The notes beneath the pieces are model-generated. The model was not told the origin of the DNA and made no database searches. It saw nothing but the letters and a program-made list of their open reading frames with translations. From Bacteroidales bacterium (GTDB lineage: Bacteria > Bacteroidota > Bacteroidia > Bacteroidales > VadinHA17): a stretch of DNA of 64,000 bases. Both the position numbers and the translations under genes were made by a program. This document shows positions 41,928-51,164 of the stretch, piece by piece. Location of the stretch: the NCBI GenBank assembly GCA_029932855.1, contig JAOZPG010000001.1, positions 19,404 through 83,403 on the forward strand, given 5' to 3'. Positions within the stretch are counted from its first letter, which is position 1. Every line of letters begins with the position of its first letter.

Positions 41928-42782
41928 ATGAAAGCAAAAAAGGAAAAGATTATTTACCCTGTTCAAAGTTCTTTCAAAATATTGAAATATAAAGTTCCCT
42001 ATTTTGATATGCCCTTTCATTACCATCCTGAATATGAACTGGTATATATTAACAAGGGTTCAGGATTAAGATACATAGGGAATTCCATTCATAAATTCAG
42101 GGATGGTGATATGGTTCTTATTGGTCCCGGGCTTGCACATGTATGGGTTAACCCGAAAGAATATCAAAAAGATAAAACTCAATTGAGCACAGAAGCAATT
42201 GTTCTCCAGTTTTCTATTGACCTATTAAGTTCAATGATAGATACTCCTGAATTTACTCATATTAAAGATCTTTTATCAAGGTCACAAAGAGGTATTAAAA
42301 TAAACAGCAAAACGAAAAAGAAGGTATACGAAATTCTTCAAGGCTCCATTAATAGTAAAGGTATTACCAAATTCATTAAACTGTTGAATATACTTGATAT
42401 ATTATCACAAGATAAAAACACTGAATTGCTTAACCCGGCCAGTAATACCGAACAACTCTATAGTAAAGACACCCGCATAAATGCAGTTTATCAGCTGGTA
42501 ATGTCATTTTACAACAGGAAGATAGGTGTAAAGGAAGCCGCTGAAATTGCAAATATGGAACAATCAGCTTTCTGCAGGTTCTTCAAGGATAATACCAACA
42601 AAAGTTTCACGAATTTCCTGAATGAAACAAGGATCAACAGGGCATGCAGCCTTTTACTTGAAAAGAAACTGTCAATAAGCCAGGTTGCCTGGGAAACCGG
42701 CTTTAACAATACTGCAAATTTTTACAGACAGTTTAACAAACACACCGGGAAAACACCCGCAAAATTTAGAAATAATAATTAA
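41928..42782 (+). CDS. AraC-family transcriptional regulator
   Basis: 284 residues from the ATG at 41928; the frame opens at 41862 but those residues cover the repeat region and are unlike the family. An N-terminal cupin ligand domain (FHYHPEYELVYI, GDMVLIGPGLAHVW) is followed by a C-terminal double helix-turn-helix (about 185-284) with KEAAEIANMEQSAFCRFFK and QVAWETGFNNTANFYRQFNKHTG. It is divergent from the methyltransferase/corrinoid pair and probably controls it. Confidence 0.92.
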   Translation: MKAKKEKIIYPVQSSFKILKYKVPYFDMPFHYHPEYELVYINKGSGLRYIGNSIHKFRDGDMVLIGPGLAHVWVNPKEYQKDKTQLSTEAIVLQFSIDLLSSMIDTPEFTHIKDLLSRSQRGIKINSKTKKKVYEILQGSINSKGITKFIKLLNILDILSQDKNTELLNPASNTEQLYSKDTRINAVYQLVMSFYNRKIGVKEAAEIANMEQSAFCRFFKDNTNKSFTNFLNETRINRACSLLLEKKLSISQVAWETGFNNTANFYRQFNKHTGKTPAKFRNNN

Positions 42783-42826
42783 ATAATACACCATTAATCC
42801 TGATAGGCAAAGGAATAATTAACTTG

Positions 42827-44326
42827 TTAAAAAAACTTGTTTTTTACTCCAAAATTTCTCATGATAATATAGAATAGGGCAAACTGAATAGCAAAACCTG
42901 CAAGAATGATGTAAGGTGTTTGATATACCGCTGCAAGATAAAAAGAAATAGCTGCTGCCAATCCCGTTACCCCGGCATAAGCCATTTGTGTAATAACATG
43001 TTTAATGTGTACGCTGTCAGCACCCATTGAAGCTAATACGGTTGTATCCGAAATAGGAGAAGTATGATCTCCGAACAAACCCCCACTTAAAACAGCTGCA
43101 ATACTAATATATAACGAGGCCTCCAATTCCAGTGCTACGGGAATGGCAATAGCCATAAGTATGGCAAAAGTTCCATAAGAGGATCCTGTTGACAATGAGA
43201 TAAATGCCCCTGATAAAAATACAAGGACAGGAAAAAATTCGGGAGAGACTATTCCATTTAACTGATTTGCAATAAACTCCGCGGTTTGCAACCTTACACA
43301 GATATCAGACAGTGACCATGCAAACATTAGTATGATCATTATAAAAACCATTTTTTCAATCCCCTTAACAAATAACTTAAGTGATTTTTGTAATGAAAAA
43401 TGAGAAATATAACGCAACAATAATGCTAGAGTAATTGCCGAGCTAACATAAGCTATAATAAGTGTTGATCGAATATGAACCCCCGACAGTCCTGATGATC
43501 TTACAAAATGAAATATAAGAAGTGCTGCTATTATAGAAAATAAAACAAGAAGTGGAAGTATCAATACCCATAGTGATCCATCTTTATCACCGGCATCTAT
43601 GCTGTGTTGGTATTCAATTGTGCTGATTTTCTTTTCCTCATTTTCATAAGATATTTGTGCTTTTGCCATAGGACCAAAATCTCTTCTCATCAATGCTATC
43701 ATTGGAACTGAAAAGAGTGCAAGAATTGCATAATACTGGTACGGGAGTACATTTATCAATACAGAAAATGACTCTTCAGCACCGGGTCCCGAATATGATT
43801 GTTCTATTAAACTCATAATATATGCTCCCCAGCCTATGAATGGTATAAGAATACAAATAGGTGAAGAGGTAGTATCCAGAATAAATGCCAGTTTTTCCTT
43901 ACAGATCTTAAGCTCCTTGTATAGCGGTTGAAATAGCGGACCTAATATCAGACTATTCCCTGAATCTGTAAAGAAAATACCAAGGCCTCCAAGCCAGGTT
44001 GCAACCTGTGCCTGTAAGGGAGTAGAAATATAGCGTGTAATTTTTCTGGCAAAGACTTTTGCTCCCCCTGATGCTTCAAGCAAATGTACAAATCCGCCAA
44101 TAGCTGCAAGTGTAAGAATAACCTGGGTATTTGATGGCTCAGAAAGCTTAACAAAGATCTCATTCTCAACCAGGTCAAGCAAAGCCTCAAGTGGATTATA
44201 TGATTTTAAGATCAGGGCCCCGCTAAAAGTACCTATCGCCAGGGAAACAATTATATTCCTGCTGAGAACTGCCAGTATAATGGTCAGTACCGGTGGTAAT
44301 ATGGATAACAATCCAAAATCATTCAT
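42827..44326 (-). CDS. NhaC-family sodium/proton antiporter
   Basis: 499 residues, about 11-12 membrane helices. It has the NhaC-family pattern: FFTDSGNSLILGPLFQPL in the first half and SLSTGSSYGTFAILMAIAIP and GGLFGDHTSPISDTTVLASMGA in the second. Some members carry amino acids rather than sodium, so the substrate is open. It follows the amidase gene by 89 bases on the same strand. Confidence 0.88.
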   Translation of the reverse strand: MNDFGLLSILPPVLTIILAVLSRNIIVSLAIGTFSGALILKSYNPLEALLDLVENEIFVKLSEPSNTQVILTLAAIGGFVHLLEASGGAKVFARKITRYISTPLQAQVATWLGGLGIFFTDSGNSLILGPLFQPLYKELKICKEKLAFILDTTSSPICILIPFIGWGAYIMSLIEQSYSGPGAEESFSVLINVLPYQYYAILALFSVPMIALMRRDFGPMAKAQISYENEEKKISTIEYQHSIDAGDKDGSLWVLILPLLVLFSIIAALLIFHFVRSSGLSGVHIRSTLIIAYVSSAITLALLLRYISHFSLQKSLKLFVKGIEKMVFIMIILMFAWSLSDICVRLQTAEFIANQLNGIVSPEFFPVLVFLSGAFISLSTGSSYGTFAILMAIAIPVALELEASLYISIAAVLSGGLFGDHTSPISDTTVLASMGADSVHIKHVITQMAYAGVTGLAAAISFYLAAVYQTPYIILAGFAIQFALFYIIMRNFGVKNKFF

Positions 44327-44350
44327 AATCTATATGTAATTAGCCTGGCT

Positions 44351-44390
44351 GAGCTCATCGTTATTTATTCCCCTGGTCGTTCATGAGCTC
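44351..44390. repeat. Inverted repeat between the amidase and NhaC genes
   Basis: GAGCTCAT (44351-44358) and ATGAGCTC (44383-44390) form an 8-bp inverted repeat around 24 bases. Each arm contains the palindrome GAGCTC. It lacks a T run, so it is more like a protein site than a terminator. Confidence 0.35.
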
Positions 44391-44415
44391 GTAGCTTTGC
44401 TTATTCGATTCTCCT

Positions 44416-45438
44416 TTATCTTTCCTGAGATAAATTATCTATCAAAATATAATGTTCTTTAGCTCTTAGTAAGGCAGAATCTGCCTCCTCAATTCTCCCC
44501 AGCTTCCTTAATACCTCGCTTCGTTTAAGGTGGGCTTCCCCTGCTATCCATGAATCGGGAAATGATCTTAGGCTTCTTATTAAAAGCTGCTCGGCTAAAA
44601 GCAGGGAGTCGTGCTTGTCAGACTTAACAAGCAGAGCAGCTCTCTCAAAATCATCGTGCCACAACAAAGCTATTGAATCCATACGCTCCTCCTCCTGGAA
44701 TGCCTCAAAAGGCAACAATTTAATCTTTGAGAACTTTGGCAAAACCCTTTTGGCTTCCTGAGAGAAATATTCATTTATTGCCTTGAAATATGCCTGTGCT
44801 TCCTTCCTGTTATACTGCTCCTCTTTTAACCTTTGCTCCTCTTCAGCATTAGTAAAAAATGAAGCTTCACCTATTATTCCCGGAATACCGTATGATTCCC
44901 TTAAAATCCTGGTTCCTCCAAACGGAAAGATCACAAAATCTGAGATCAAACTTGCGGGTACATCATAAGCATAAAAGCTCTCTTGCAGATTCTTTGCAAG
45001 TATCTTAGCTATTTGTATCCCTGCTAAATTTTCAGATGCATTCCCATGATAATATATGATAGGGAAGTTTACACCCGGATCTGCTGTGCCATTATGATGA
45101 ATTGAGATAAAAATATCTGACTGGCTGCTGACTGCCATTTCGGCCCGTGTACTCAGGTCCACCGGCATATCATCAGTCCTGGTCATTACAACCTCAGCAC
45201 CTTTATCCTCTAACATCTCCGCAAGAATAAGTGCTACACGAAGGTTTATCCATTCCTCACGTTCCCCAGTGGGACCAATACGAAAAGAATCGGTCTCGGC
45301 AGTACCTCCATGTCCCGGATCTAAACAAATCACCTTTCCCTTCACCGGATTTTCAGAATTTTCCTTACAGGCTGAAATTGAAATAATTACTATAATAGCC
45401 ACAAAAACCATTATTGCATGTAACTGACTTTTGTTCAT
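44416..45438 (-). CDS. N-acetylmuramoyl-L-alanine amidase, lipoprotein
   Basis: 340 residues. The lipobox ISAC gives Cys24 as the lipid site. The amidase_3 domain (about 35-220) has zinc ligands His43 (DPGHGG), Glu62 or 61 (REEWIN) and His114 (SIHHN), and the catalytic Glu in IIGEASFF. The C-terminal 100 residues are helical and TPR-like. It cleaves the bond between muramic acid and the stem peptide in the wall. Confidence 0.88.
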   Translation of the reverse strand: MNKSQLHAIMVFVAIIVIISISACKENSENPVKGKVICLDPGHGGTAETDSFRIGPTGEREEWINLRVALILAEMLEDKGAEVVMTRTDDMPVDLSTRAEMAVSSQSDIFISIHHNGTADPGVNFPIIYYHGNASENLAGIQIAKILAKNLQESFYAYDVPASLISDFVIFPFGGTRILRESYGIPGIIGEASFFTNAEEEQRLKEEQYNRKEAQAYFKAINEYFSQEAKRVLPKFSKIKLLPFEAFQEEERMDSIALLWHDDFERAALLVKSDKHDSLLLAEQLLIRSLRSFPDSWIAGEAHLKRSEVLRKLGRIEEADSALLRAKEHYILIDNLSQER

Positions 45439-45470
45439 TGTAATATTTTTGTGTTTGATTATTATAGTAT

Positions 45471-45478
45471 CAAAGTTA
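45471..45478 (-). promoter_or_regulatory. Candidate -7 promoter box of the amidase gene
   Basis: The minus strand reads TAACTTTG, an exact TAnnTTTG match, 32 bases before the ATG at 45438. No well-spaced TTTG is found upstream. Confidence 0.4.
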
Positions 45479-45543
45479 AATTAAGTTATCATATAATATT
45501 ACATTTACTTAACTGTGCAAAAAAATTAAAATAGAAACCAGAC

Positions 45544-46407
45544 ATGAAACAAAAGGTAGCACTGGTTCTTTCAAGTGGTGGAGCAAGAGGATTGGCTCAT
45601 ATTGGAGTAATAAAGGAACTTGAAAAACATGGATATCAAATAAACTCAATTGCCGGATCCTCAATAGGGGCAGTGATAGGTGGGATTTATGCAGCAGGTT
45701 ACCTGGATGAATACATAAACTGGATGAAAAAGCTGCACAAACTGGATGTGTATAAACTTATGGATTTTAGTATAAGCACACAAGGTTTTATTAAGGGGGA
45801 AAAAGTTTTCAGTGAACTGAAAAAGTTTATACCAGATATGAATATTGAAGATATGGATATATCTTTTGCTGCCCTGGCAGCCGATCCTAAAAACAGAAAA
45901 GAAAAAGTTTTTAAAAGTGGATCTCTGTTCAGGGCCATGAGAGCATCCGTAGCCATACCGGGGGTAATCCTGCCCGGCCGCGTAAATGATATAGACCTTG
46001 TTGACGGTGGAGTAGTAAACCCCCTTCCTATCGATCATGTACAGAGAGCAAGCGGAGATGTGCTGGTTGTGGTTGACCTGAACGCCGCCCCTTCAGGAAC
46101 AGGCAATAAACATAAAAACGATGAACATTCTTCCTACCAGCAAATTCTTAATAAATTAAAAAAATCGCTTGGGGTAAGTATAAAAGAGCCTCTCAAAAAA
46201 CAGTCAAAACTCAGTTATTATGATATACTTAATAACTCGGTTAACCTGATGCAGGAAAAACTTAGCGAATTAACTATAAGGATACATAAACCAGACATAC
46301 TTATTAAAATACCCAGGGATACATGTCGTACATTTGAATTTTACAGGTCAGAAGAAATGATAAAAACCGGCAGAGAAAAATTTATTAAAGCCATAGAAAA
46401 TAAATAA
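45544..46407 (+). CDS. Patatin-like phospholipase (RssA type)
   Basis: 287 residues. It has the patatin oxyanion motif SSGGARGLAHIGV at the start, the nucleophile Ser40 in GSSIG and Asp154 in DGG, forming a Ser-Asp dyad. No signal peptide, so probably cytosolic. It hydrolyses acyl esters of lipids; the substrate is not known. Confidence 0.92.
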   Translation: MKQKVALVLSSGGARGLAHIGVIKELEKHGYQINSIAGSSIGAVIGGIYAAGYLDEYINWMKKLHKLDVYKLMDFSISTQGFIKGEKVFSELKKFIPDMNIEDMDISFAALAADPKNRKEKVFKSGSLFRAMRASVAIPGVILPGRVNDIDLVDGGVVNPLPIDHVQRASGDVLVVVDLNAAPSGTGNKHKNDEHSSYQQILNKLKKSLGVSIKEPLKKQSKLSYYDILNNSVNLMQEKLSELTIRIHKPDILIKIPRDTCRTFEFYRSEEMIKTGREKFIKAIENK

Positions 46408-46439
46408 ATCATCTTTAGATTCAATAAACAATATCATAT

Positions 46440-47843
46440 ATGCCCGTCTTGATTAAATCAGTTTTTTTTTTCCTGGTTCTTCTCAACAGTATCCGGTTCG
46501 TGCCCCTTCAGGGCCAGGAATGTTATCTGTTAATGCTTGGCAAAGAATGCAGTGAAAATGGTAAAGTATTATTAGCTCATAATAATGAACTAGGCGGAAA
46601 AGAAGCTTCAATGTTGAGAATTGTTCCCGTGTCTGAAGAAATAGATATTCTCCCTGAAAATAATTATCCTTTTAGTGAGACCTCCGCTATGTTGATCCTT
46701 CAAACAAATAAAGGCTTTGCAGAAGGAGATGCAGTAGCCATAAATAAGCATGGGGTTGCAATTGCCGGTGGTCTTTCATTAAAGACAGACAGGAACTCAA
46801 AAGCCAGGAAAATTGATCCCCTGGTACCAACCGGACTTGGGGGAGGAGTTCGTTACCTGGCCCTTCAACATTCCAAAACAGCAAAGGAATGCGTTGAGCT
46901 TATGGGTAAACTTTATACTAAATTCGGCATTAAATATCCCAGTGCGGCAGGAATTGCCGATTCAAACGAAGTATGGTATATTGAAGCAGGAGGGGGCAGT
47001 TCATGGGCAGCAGTACGTATTCCGGATGACAAGTATATTGCTGCTGCAAACTCTTACCGTATTGCCAGGATAGATTTTAATGATACAATAAACTACATAA
47101 GTTCACCAGGTTTAAAAGATTTTTGCATTGAATCGGGCCTGTGGAATGGCAAAGATGACTTTAATTTTTCACTGATATTCGGAGGAGGAAGAAAAGAATC
47201 ATCGGGCTCAAATCTCTATAATTCCCTGCGTGTATGGCGTGCTTTTAATTTATTGAATCCCGGACTGAAAATTCCGGATAATCAGGAATATTTTCCCATG
47301 TTCCAGAAGCCTGAAAAAAAAATAAGCCTGGAAAAATTATTCTCAATACTTCGGGATCATTATAATAATACGCCCTATGATGTATGGACAAAAGAAAATA
47401 CAGATAACCCAAAACGGGCAATTGCAGACTGGAATTGTGTTCATACAAGCGTAATAAGCATAGAACCGGGCGTTCCGCCGGATTATGGTTCAGTCATCTG
47501 GACCGGCTTAAGCACACCATATTCGGCAGTTTACATACCAGTGTACCTGGGCATTAATGATCTGCCTCCAGATTATGAATATGCTCCTGAAAAACCGGAT
47601 AGGAAATCAGCTTTCTGGCAGTTCAAAACCCTTGGAGACAGCCTCCGGAGTAACTATCCAGATAATGCTTCTGACTGGTTAATAAAAAGAAAGCGTTCCG
47701 AATCAATTTTTATTAAGGAAAATGAAATAATCATAAAAAAAGCAACTGAACTATATGATGAAAACCCTGATAATGGAAGAAAATATCTTAGGGATCAAAC
47801 GGCCTATTTTGCACAAAAAGCTTTACAGCTTATTAATCGTTGA
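46440..47843 (+). CDS. Exported C69-family dipeptidase
   Basis: 467 residues. A hydrophobic signal (about 1-26) ends at QGQE/C, and Cys28 is then the likely N-terminal nucleophile. The motif CYLLMLGKECSENGKVLLAHN resembles the C69 start CTTFVVGKKATADGS. The WYIEAGGGSSWAAVRIPDD segment also fits. C69 enzymes self-process and cleave dipeptides. It begins 32 bases after the patatin gene and may share its transcript. Confidence 0.8.
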   Translation: MPVLIKSVFFFLVLLNSIRFVPLQGQECYLLMLGKECSENGKVLLAHNNELGGKEASMLRIVPVSEEIDILPENNYPFSETSAMLILQTNKGFAEGDAVAINKHGVAIAGGLSLKTDRNSKARKIDPLVPTGLGGGVRYLALQHSKTAKECVELMGKLYTKFGIKYPSAAGIADSNEVWYIEAGGGSSWAAVRIPDDKYIAAANSYRIARIDFNDTINYISSPGLKDFCIESGLWNGKDDFNFSLIFGGGRKESSGSNLYNSLRVWRAFNLLNPGLKIPDNQEYFPMFQKPEKKISLEKLFSILRDHYNNTPYDVWTKENTDNPKRAIADWNCVHTSVISIEPGVPPDYGSVIWTGLSTPYSAVYIPVYLGINDLPPDYEYAPEKPDRKSAFWQFKTLGDSLRSNYPDNASDWLIKRKRSESIFIKENEIIIKKATELYDENPDNGRKYLRDQTAYFAQKALQLINR

Positions 47844-47910
47844 TCGGGATCGTATATATTTCTTTATCCATAAAGCCCTATCTTTACACTGTTAATATAA
47901 TACCAATAAA

Positions 47911-48360
47911 ATGATACGAGTTACTAAAATTTTTCATTTCGAGATGGCTCATGCCCTGTGGAATTATGATGGTCCATGTAAAAACATCCATGGGCATTCA
48001 TATAAACTTATGGTAACTGTGGCGGGAACTCCCAATGAAGATAAAAAAAACATGAAATATGGTATGGTGATCGATTTTGGAGACTTGAAAAAGATAGTTA
48101 ACGATAATATTATAAAACGTTTCGACCATTCTGTTGTTGTAAGTGAAAATGCTCCTCACAGCTTTATGAAAAATATTGAACAGATGTTTGATAACTATGA
48201 AATAAGCAAATATCAACCTACATGTGAAAATATGGTTACACACTTTGCTGAAATTATATCAGTCAGATTACCCGATACTGTATTTCTTCACAGCCTTCGT
48301 TTACATGAAACTGAAAATTCCTATGCTGAATGGTACTCATCTGACAATCAAAAAATATGA
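47911..48360 (+). CDS. queD: 6-carboxy-tetrahydropterin synthase (QueD/PTPS family)
   Basis: 149 residues. Zinc ligands His14, His27 and His29 (AHALW, IHGHS) and the catalytic Cys23 (GPCKN) are present, as is FDHS and the later PTCENM. The Cys and spacing favour QueD, the second step to queuosine, over eukaryote-type PTPS. No other queuosine gene is nearby. Its stop overlaps the polA start (ATGA). Confidence 0.9.
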   Translation: MIRVTKIFHFEMAHALWNYDGPCKNIHGHSYKLMVTVAGTPNEDKKNMKYGMVIDFGDLKKIVNDNIIKRFDHSVVVSENAPHSFMKNIEQMFDNYEISKYQPTCENMVTHFAEIISVRLPDTVFLHSLRLHETENSYAEWYSSDNQKI

Positions 48361-51161
48361 TAATGAGTGAATTATCAAATAACAACATCCCTAAAAGACT
48401 TTTTCTGCTTGATGCATATGCACTTATTTTTCGTGCTTATTATGCTTTTATCCGAAATCCAAGGATAAATTCCAGAGGTTTTAATACTTCTGCAATATTT
48501 GGTTTTGTAAATTCTCTTAATGATATTCTCCATAATGAGAATCCTAGTCATATAGCTGTGGTCTTTGATCCGCCTGGTCCTAATTTTCGCCATAAGCTCT
48601 TTCCCGATTATAAGGCAAACAGGGATGCCACACCTGAAGATATTATCAATTCAATTCCTTATATCAAAAAGATAATCGATGCATATAATATCCCTGTTAT
48701 TGAAGTACCGGGTTTTGAAGCAGATGATGTTATCGGAACCCTGGCAAAAAAAGCCGAAAAAGAGAATTTTGAGGTCTTTATGGTCACTCCTGATAAAGAT
48801 TTTACCCAACTTGTTTCCGAAAAGATACGAATACTTAAGCCATCCCGGGCAGGTTCAGGTTCAGAAATACTTAATATCAAAGATGTTCGTGAAAAATTCA
48901 TGGTAAGGGATCCGATACAGGTTATCGATGTGTTGGCCCTGTGGGGAGATGCAGCCGATAATGTGCCTGGTGCCCCGGGGATAGGCGAAAAAACATCAAA
49001 AAAGCTTATTTCAGAATATGGTTCTATTGAGGCATTATTCGAAAATATTGAACAACTTAAAGGCAAGCAAAGAGAAAATATTGAGCAAAATATTGAGCAA
49101 ATAAAACTTTCCAAAGTGTTAGTTACAATAGACCAGGAGGTTCCTGTAAGCCTGGAAAAGGAAAAACTGATAAAAACTACCGCTGATTATAATACTCTGA
49201 AAGCCACATTTGAAGATTTAGAGTTCAAGACCATGGCAGCAAGGATATCTGGCGGGGAAAATAAAAAAACAGAAATGCCTGCTATACAGGGAGACCTTTT
49301 TGGAAATATAAACCAGCCAGGTGGAAAGACAGCTGAAAATTCCGGTTTTAATAGTATCAATAATACTGATCATAAGTATGAACTGGCAGATACAGCTTAT
49401 AAAAGAAAAAACCTGATAGAATTACTTTCCAGGCAGTCTGAGTTCTGCTTTGATACCGAAACAACCGGACTGGATGTGTTAAATACCGAACTGGTTGGAC
49501 TTGCTTTCAGCTTTAATAAAAATTGTGGTTCATATGTACCATTCCCCGCTAATGTTTCAGAAACAAAAATAATACTGAATGAATTTTCTGAATTGTTTGA
49601 TAATGAAAAAAGTTTAAAGATAGGTCAGAACCTGAAATTTGATCTTCATGTATTGATGAACTATGATATTGAAGTAAAGGGTCCACTATTTGATACCATG
49701 ATCGCTCACTACCTGCTTGAACCCGACCAGAAACATAATCTTAATTCTCTTGCAAATAAATACCTCAATTACAATATGGTTGAAATTGAGCAGCTTATTG
49801 GCAAAAAGGGGACTACACAAAGAAGCATGCGAAATGTTTCCCTGGAAGAGATCAAAGAATATGCTGTTGAAGATGCCGATATAAGTTTCCAGTTAAAAAA
49901 TATCTTAAGTGATATGTTAGCTGATAAATCTTTATTGTCTCTTTCTGAAAAGCTTGAGATGCCCCTGATTCAGGTACTGGGAAATATGGAAAGAAATGGT
50001 ATTAAACTTGATGTAAAGGCTTTAACAGAATCTGAAAATATCCTAAGAAAGGAAATACTTCAGATTGAATCTAATATTCACAGGCTGGCAGGACTGGAAT
50101 TTAATGTATCCTCACCCAAACAACTTGGAGAAATACTTTTTGAAAGATTAAAAATATCAGGTGGTGATAAAAAAACCAGAAGCAGGCAATACTCAACAAG
50201 TGAAGATGTGCTTATAAAACTAAAAAATAAGCACAAAATAATACCGTTGGTATTAGAATATCGTTCTCTGCGCAAACTATTGAATACCTATGTTGAAGCC
50301 TTACCCAGGCTGGTGTCTGAGAAAACCGGAAAGATACATACTTCTTTTAACCAGGCTATAACTGCTACAGGAAGGTTGAGTTCAGCAAACCCCAACCTTC
50401 AGAATATACCTATCAGGGAAGAAAGAGGCAGGGAGATAAGAAAGGCTTTTATTCCCTCATCACCCGACTATCTTTTATTATCTGCAGACTACTCACAGAT
50501 CGAGCTCCGTCTTATGGCTCATATGAGCGAAGATCTGGCGATGATAGAGGCTTTTAAAAAAGATGAAGATATACATACTGCAACAGCTGCTCTGATTTAT
50601 CAGGTAAGTCTTAATGAGGTGACACGCGAGATGAGAACCAGTGCAAAGACTGCTAATTTCGGGATTATTTACGGAATTTCTGCATTTGGTCTCTCGCAAA
50701 GACTTAATATTCCCAGGCAGGATGCCAAATTGCTTATTGAAGGATATTTCCAGTCATACCCAATGGTTAAGCAATATATGGACAAGAGCATTATTAATGC
50801 CAGGGAAAAGGGCTATGTTGAAACAATCATGGGCAGGCGCAGAGTTTTAAATGATATTTCTTCAAGAAATGCCATGATACGGGGAATGGCTGAAAGAAAT
50901 GCAATAAATGCACCTATACAAGGTTCTGCAGCTGATATTATTAAGCTTGCAATGATAGACATAGACAGTGCTATAAAAAATTCCCGCCTGCAATCAAAAA
51001 TGGTATTGCAGGTGCATGATGAACTGGTGTTTGATGTTTATAAGCCAGAAACGGAAAAATTAACTGCTCTGGTTATTGAGGTCATGGAAAATATTGTTCA
51101 GCTTAAAGTAAAGCTTAAAGTAGAATTTGGCCTGGGAAATAATTGGCTGGAAGCTCATTAG
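48357..51161 (+). CDS. polA: DNA polymerase I
   Basis: 934 residues with all three domains: a 5' nuclease (about 10-290), a 3'-5' exonuclease (about 340-530) that keeps DTETTGLD and YAVEDAD and so should proofread, and a polymerase (about 550-934) with DYSQIELRLMAH, RTSAKTANFGIIYG and VHDELVF. The ATG overlaps queD by 4 bases; an ATG two codons later (48363) is also possible. Confidence 0.96.
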   Translation: MIMSELSNNNIPKRLFLLDAYALIFRAYYAFIRNPRINSRGFNTSAIFGFVNSLNDILHNENPSHIAVVFDPPGPNFRHKLFPDYKANRDATPEDIINSIPYIKKIIDAYNIPVIEVPGFEADDVIGTLAKKAEKENFEVFMVTPDKDFTQLVSEKIRILKPSRAGSGSEILNIKDVREKFMVRDPIQVIDVLALWGDAADNVPGAPGIGEKTSKKLISEYGSIEALFENIEQLKGKQRENIEQNIEQIKLSKVLVTIDQEVPVSLEKEKLIKTTADYNTLKATFEDLEFKTMAARISGGENKKTEMPAIQGDLFGNINQPGGKTAENSGFNSINNTDHKYELADTAYKRKNLIELLSRQSEFCFDTETTGLDVLNTELVGLAFSFNKNCGSYVPFPANVSETKIILNEFSELFDNEKSLKIGQNLKFDLHVLMNYDIEVKGPLFDTMIAHYLLEPDQKHNLNSLANKYLNYNMVEIEQLIGKKGTTQRSMRNVSLEEIKEYAVEDADISFQLKNILSDMLADKSLLSLSEKLEMPLIQVLGNMERNGIKLDVKALTESENILRKEILQIESNIHRLAGLEFNVSSPKQLGEILFERLKISGGDKKTRSRQYSTSEDVLIKLKNKHKIIPLVLEYRSLRKLLNTYVEALPRLVSEKTGKIHTSFNQAITATGRLSSANPNLQNIPIREERGREIRKAFIPSSPDYLLLSADYSQIELRLMAHMSEDLAMIEAFKKDEDIHTATAALIYQVSLNEVTREMRTSAKTANFGIIYGISAFGLSQRLNIPRQDAKLLIEGYFQSYPMVKQYMDKSIINAREKGYVETIMGRRRVLNDISSRNAMIRGMAERNAINAPIQGSAADIIKLAMIDIDSAIKNSRLQSKMVLQVHDELVFDVYKPETEKLTALVIEVMENIVQLKVKLKVEFGLGNNWLEAH

Positions 51162-51164
51162 TTT

